From Selaginella tamariscina (Eukaryota; Streptophyta; Lycopodiopsida; Selaginellales; Selaginellaceae), in the NCBI GenBank assembly GCA_003024785.1, contig PUQB01000156.1, positions 424,816 through 488,815 of the forward strand: a DNA stretch of 64,000 nucleotides, in the 5' to 3' direction. Positions within the stretch are counted from its first letter, which is position 1, and every line of letters begins with the position of its first letter. A program made the position numbers and the translations under genes. The notes beneath the pieces are model-generated. The model was not told the DNA's origin, did no database searches, and saw nothing but the letters and a program-made list of their open reading frames with translations. Positions 63,216-64,000 of the stretch are shown here, in pieces.

Positions 63216-63798
63216 ATAATATCATCATCTATATTCTATATTATATAATGTATTATCAAGGTATCCGTACATTACACACGAGTGACATATATTAAGACGC
63301 GGATAGATCACAGCCATTCATTAAACGGTAACATTGTAAAGATTCTACGGAATATATCTTAAGTATATTCTAAGGTATATGCGTCTTTAAAACAACAAAC
63401 CTAAGTGTCTGTTTATGTAAATCCTCTCTCACATCGCTAGCCCCACAAAACGTGTAGTAGACGTGTAAATATACGTGTTTACTATATGCTTTAACACGTT
63501 CTACATGTACATCTACACGTTTAGTAGATATAGCAAACATTCCTTTCAAATAAGTTGGTGACTTATTTCCAATAAGTTGGTGGCTTTTCTAACTAGTACA
63601 CATGCCGCAGTCAAGCACAGATGACTATAAAATATAGACCTGTAAAATATTAAGTCTATATGGTGGTTGGACAAGAGAGCGACAATGTATCAAATAACTC
63701 CCTTATATAACCCCCCAATCCCATACATACCGGCGTCATTTTTTTAGCATTTATAGTTTGTTATAACATTCATAATTCTATACACACAGTTTATCGCC

Positions 63799-64000
63799 AT
63801 GTCTCAAGCTATGCTATCGGCTGGATGTTTTCCATGTGTACCATCTAAAGGAATGTATATGTGTCCCTCAAGTACAAGACATTTTAAGCGGTTCAGAGCT
63901 CAGGTGTTGAATTCTCTAAGTGTTAATGGAACTGTTCAGGAGAATGCTCTTGATAAGAGATTTTTGAGTCCAAGCTATATTGTAGATCGAAGGTGTGTCG
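63799..64000 (+). CDS. First exon of unidentified, probably plastid-targeted protein (partial)
   Basis: An ATG at 63799 opens a frame that stays open to the window end: 67 residues starting MSQAMLSAGCFPCVPSKG. It is rich in Ser, Arg and small residues and poor in acidic ones, like a transit peptide. ALDKRFLSPSYIVDRR follows. A GT at about 63992 (GAAGGTGTGT) could be the donor of intron 1. I do not recognise the family. Its upstream region resembles the scrap at 35965-36075. Confidence 0.5.
   Translation, partial: MSQAMLSAGCFPCVPSKGMYMCPSSTRHFKRFRAQVLNSLSVNGTVQENALDKRFLSPSYIVDRRCV

Larger units (their letters stand above)
55651..63292 (+). repeat. Segmental duplication, unit 2
   Basis: Second copy of 42698-50780, in the same order and orientation. 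Unit-specific changes: a 38-bp triplication (57143), an inserted ~710-bp element (59712), loss of one TPR intron and exon region (equivalent of 43638-44098), and absence of the 725-bp tandem duplication. Confidence 0.85.

Noticed and set aside
55651..63292. Artificial duplication from haplotypes joined in the assembly.
   Set aside because: Not excluded, but each unit has several private indels, an inserted element and a retrotransposon between them, which fits a real segmental duplication; listed as a check in the findings.

Overview
The window is nuclear DNA of a land plant. It has GT-AG introns, gene families specific to plants, GC-balanced exons in AT-rich spacers, and very many microsatellites (GT, TA, GA) in introns. 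Some introns are very short (53 nt in the PPR gene, 49 nt in the F-box gene). The PPR and S-domain kinase proteins resemble those of lycophytes such as Selaginella; that placement is an inference and is not certain.

Left half, 1-39 kb, gene-rich. In order: first exon of a class III peroxidase (-); an ABP1-like locus with broken frames (+); a sparse AT-rich stretch with unassigned exon-like pieces; an R2R3-MYB of the MYB52/105/117 type (+); a 21-exon ARGONAUTE1-type gene (-); a PLS-class PPR gene (-); a RETICULATA-RELATED 5/6-type plastid gene (+); a Tourist-like MITE; a histidine phosphatase (-) divergent from an nsLTP gene (+); two tandem acid-lipase genes (-); a G-type lectin S-domain receptor kinase (+), divergent from the second lipase; and an F-box gene (+).

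Right half, 39-64 kb, repeat-rich. A block of about 8 kb (42.7-50.8 kb) is present again at 55.65-63.3 kb. Each block holds a decayed TPR-protein gene (+), an F-box pseudogene with an internal deletion (+), a ~110-bp-period repeat field with AT-rich sequence, and an inverted copy of the TPR gene's 3' exons (-). A Ty3/gypsy retrotransposon with ~160-bp LTRs and a decayed gag-pol sits exactly at the junction of the blocks. The second block carries an extra ~710-bp element with terminal inverted repeats. A related repeat field lies in opposite orientation at 40.4-42.1 kb. The window ends in the first exon of an unidentified, probably plastid-targeted protein.

A recurrent oddity is that many otherwise well conserved genes have one or two single-base frame breaks, mostly beside short homopolymers. 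The simplest reading is residual indel error in a long-read assembly, so such genes are described as probably intact. The ABP1 locus and the TPR and F-box copies look like real pseudogenes. No rRNA, tRNA or CRISPR array was recognised.
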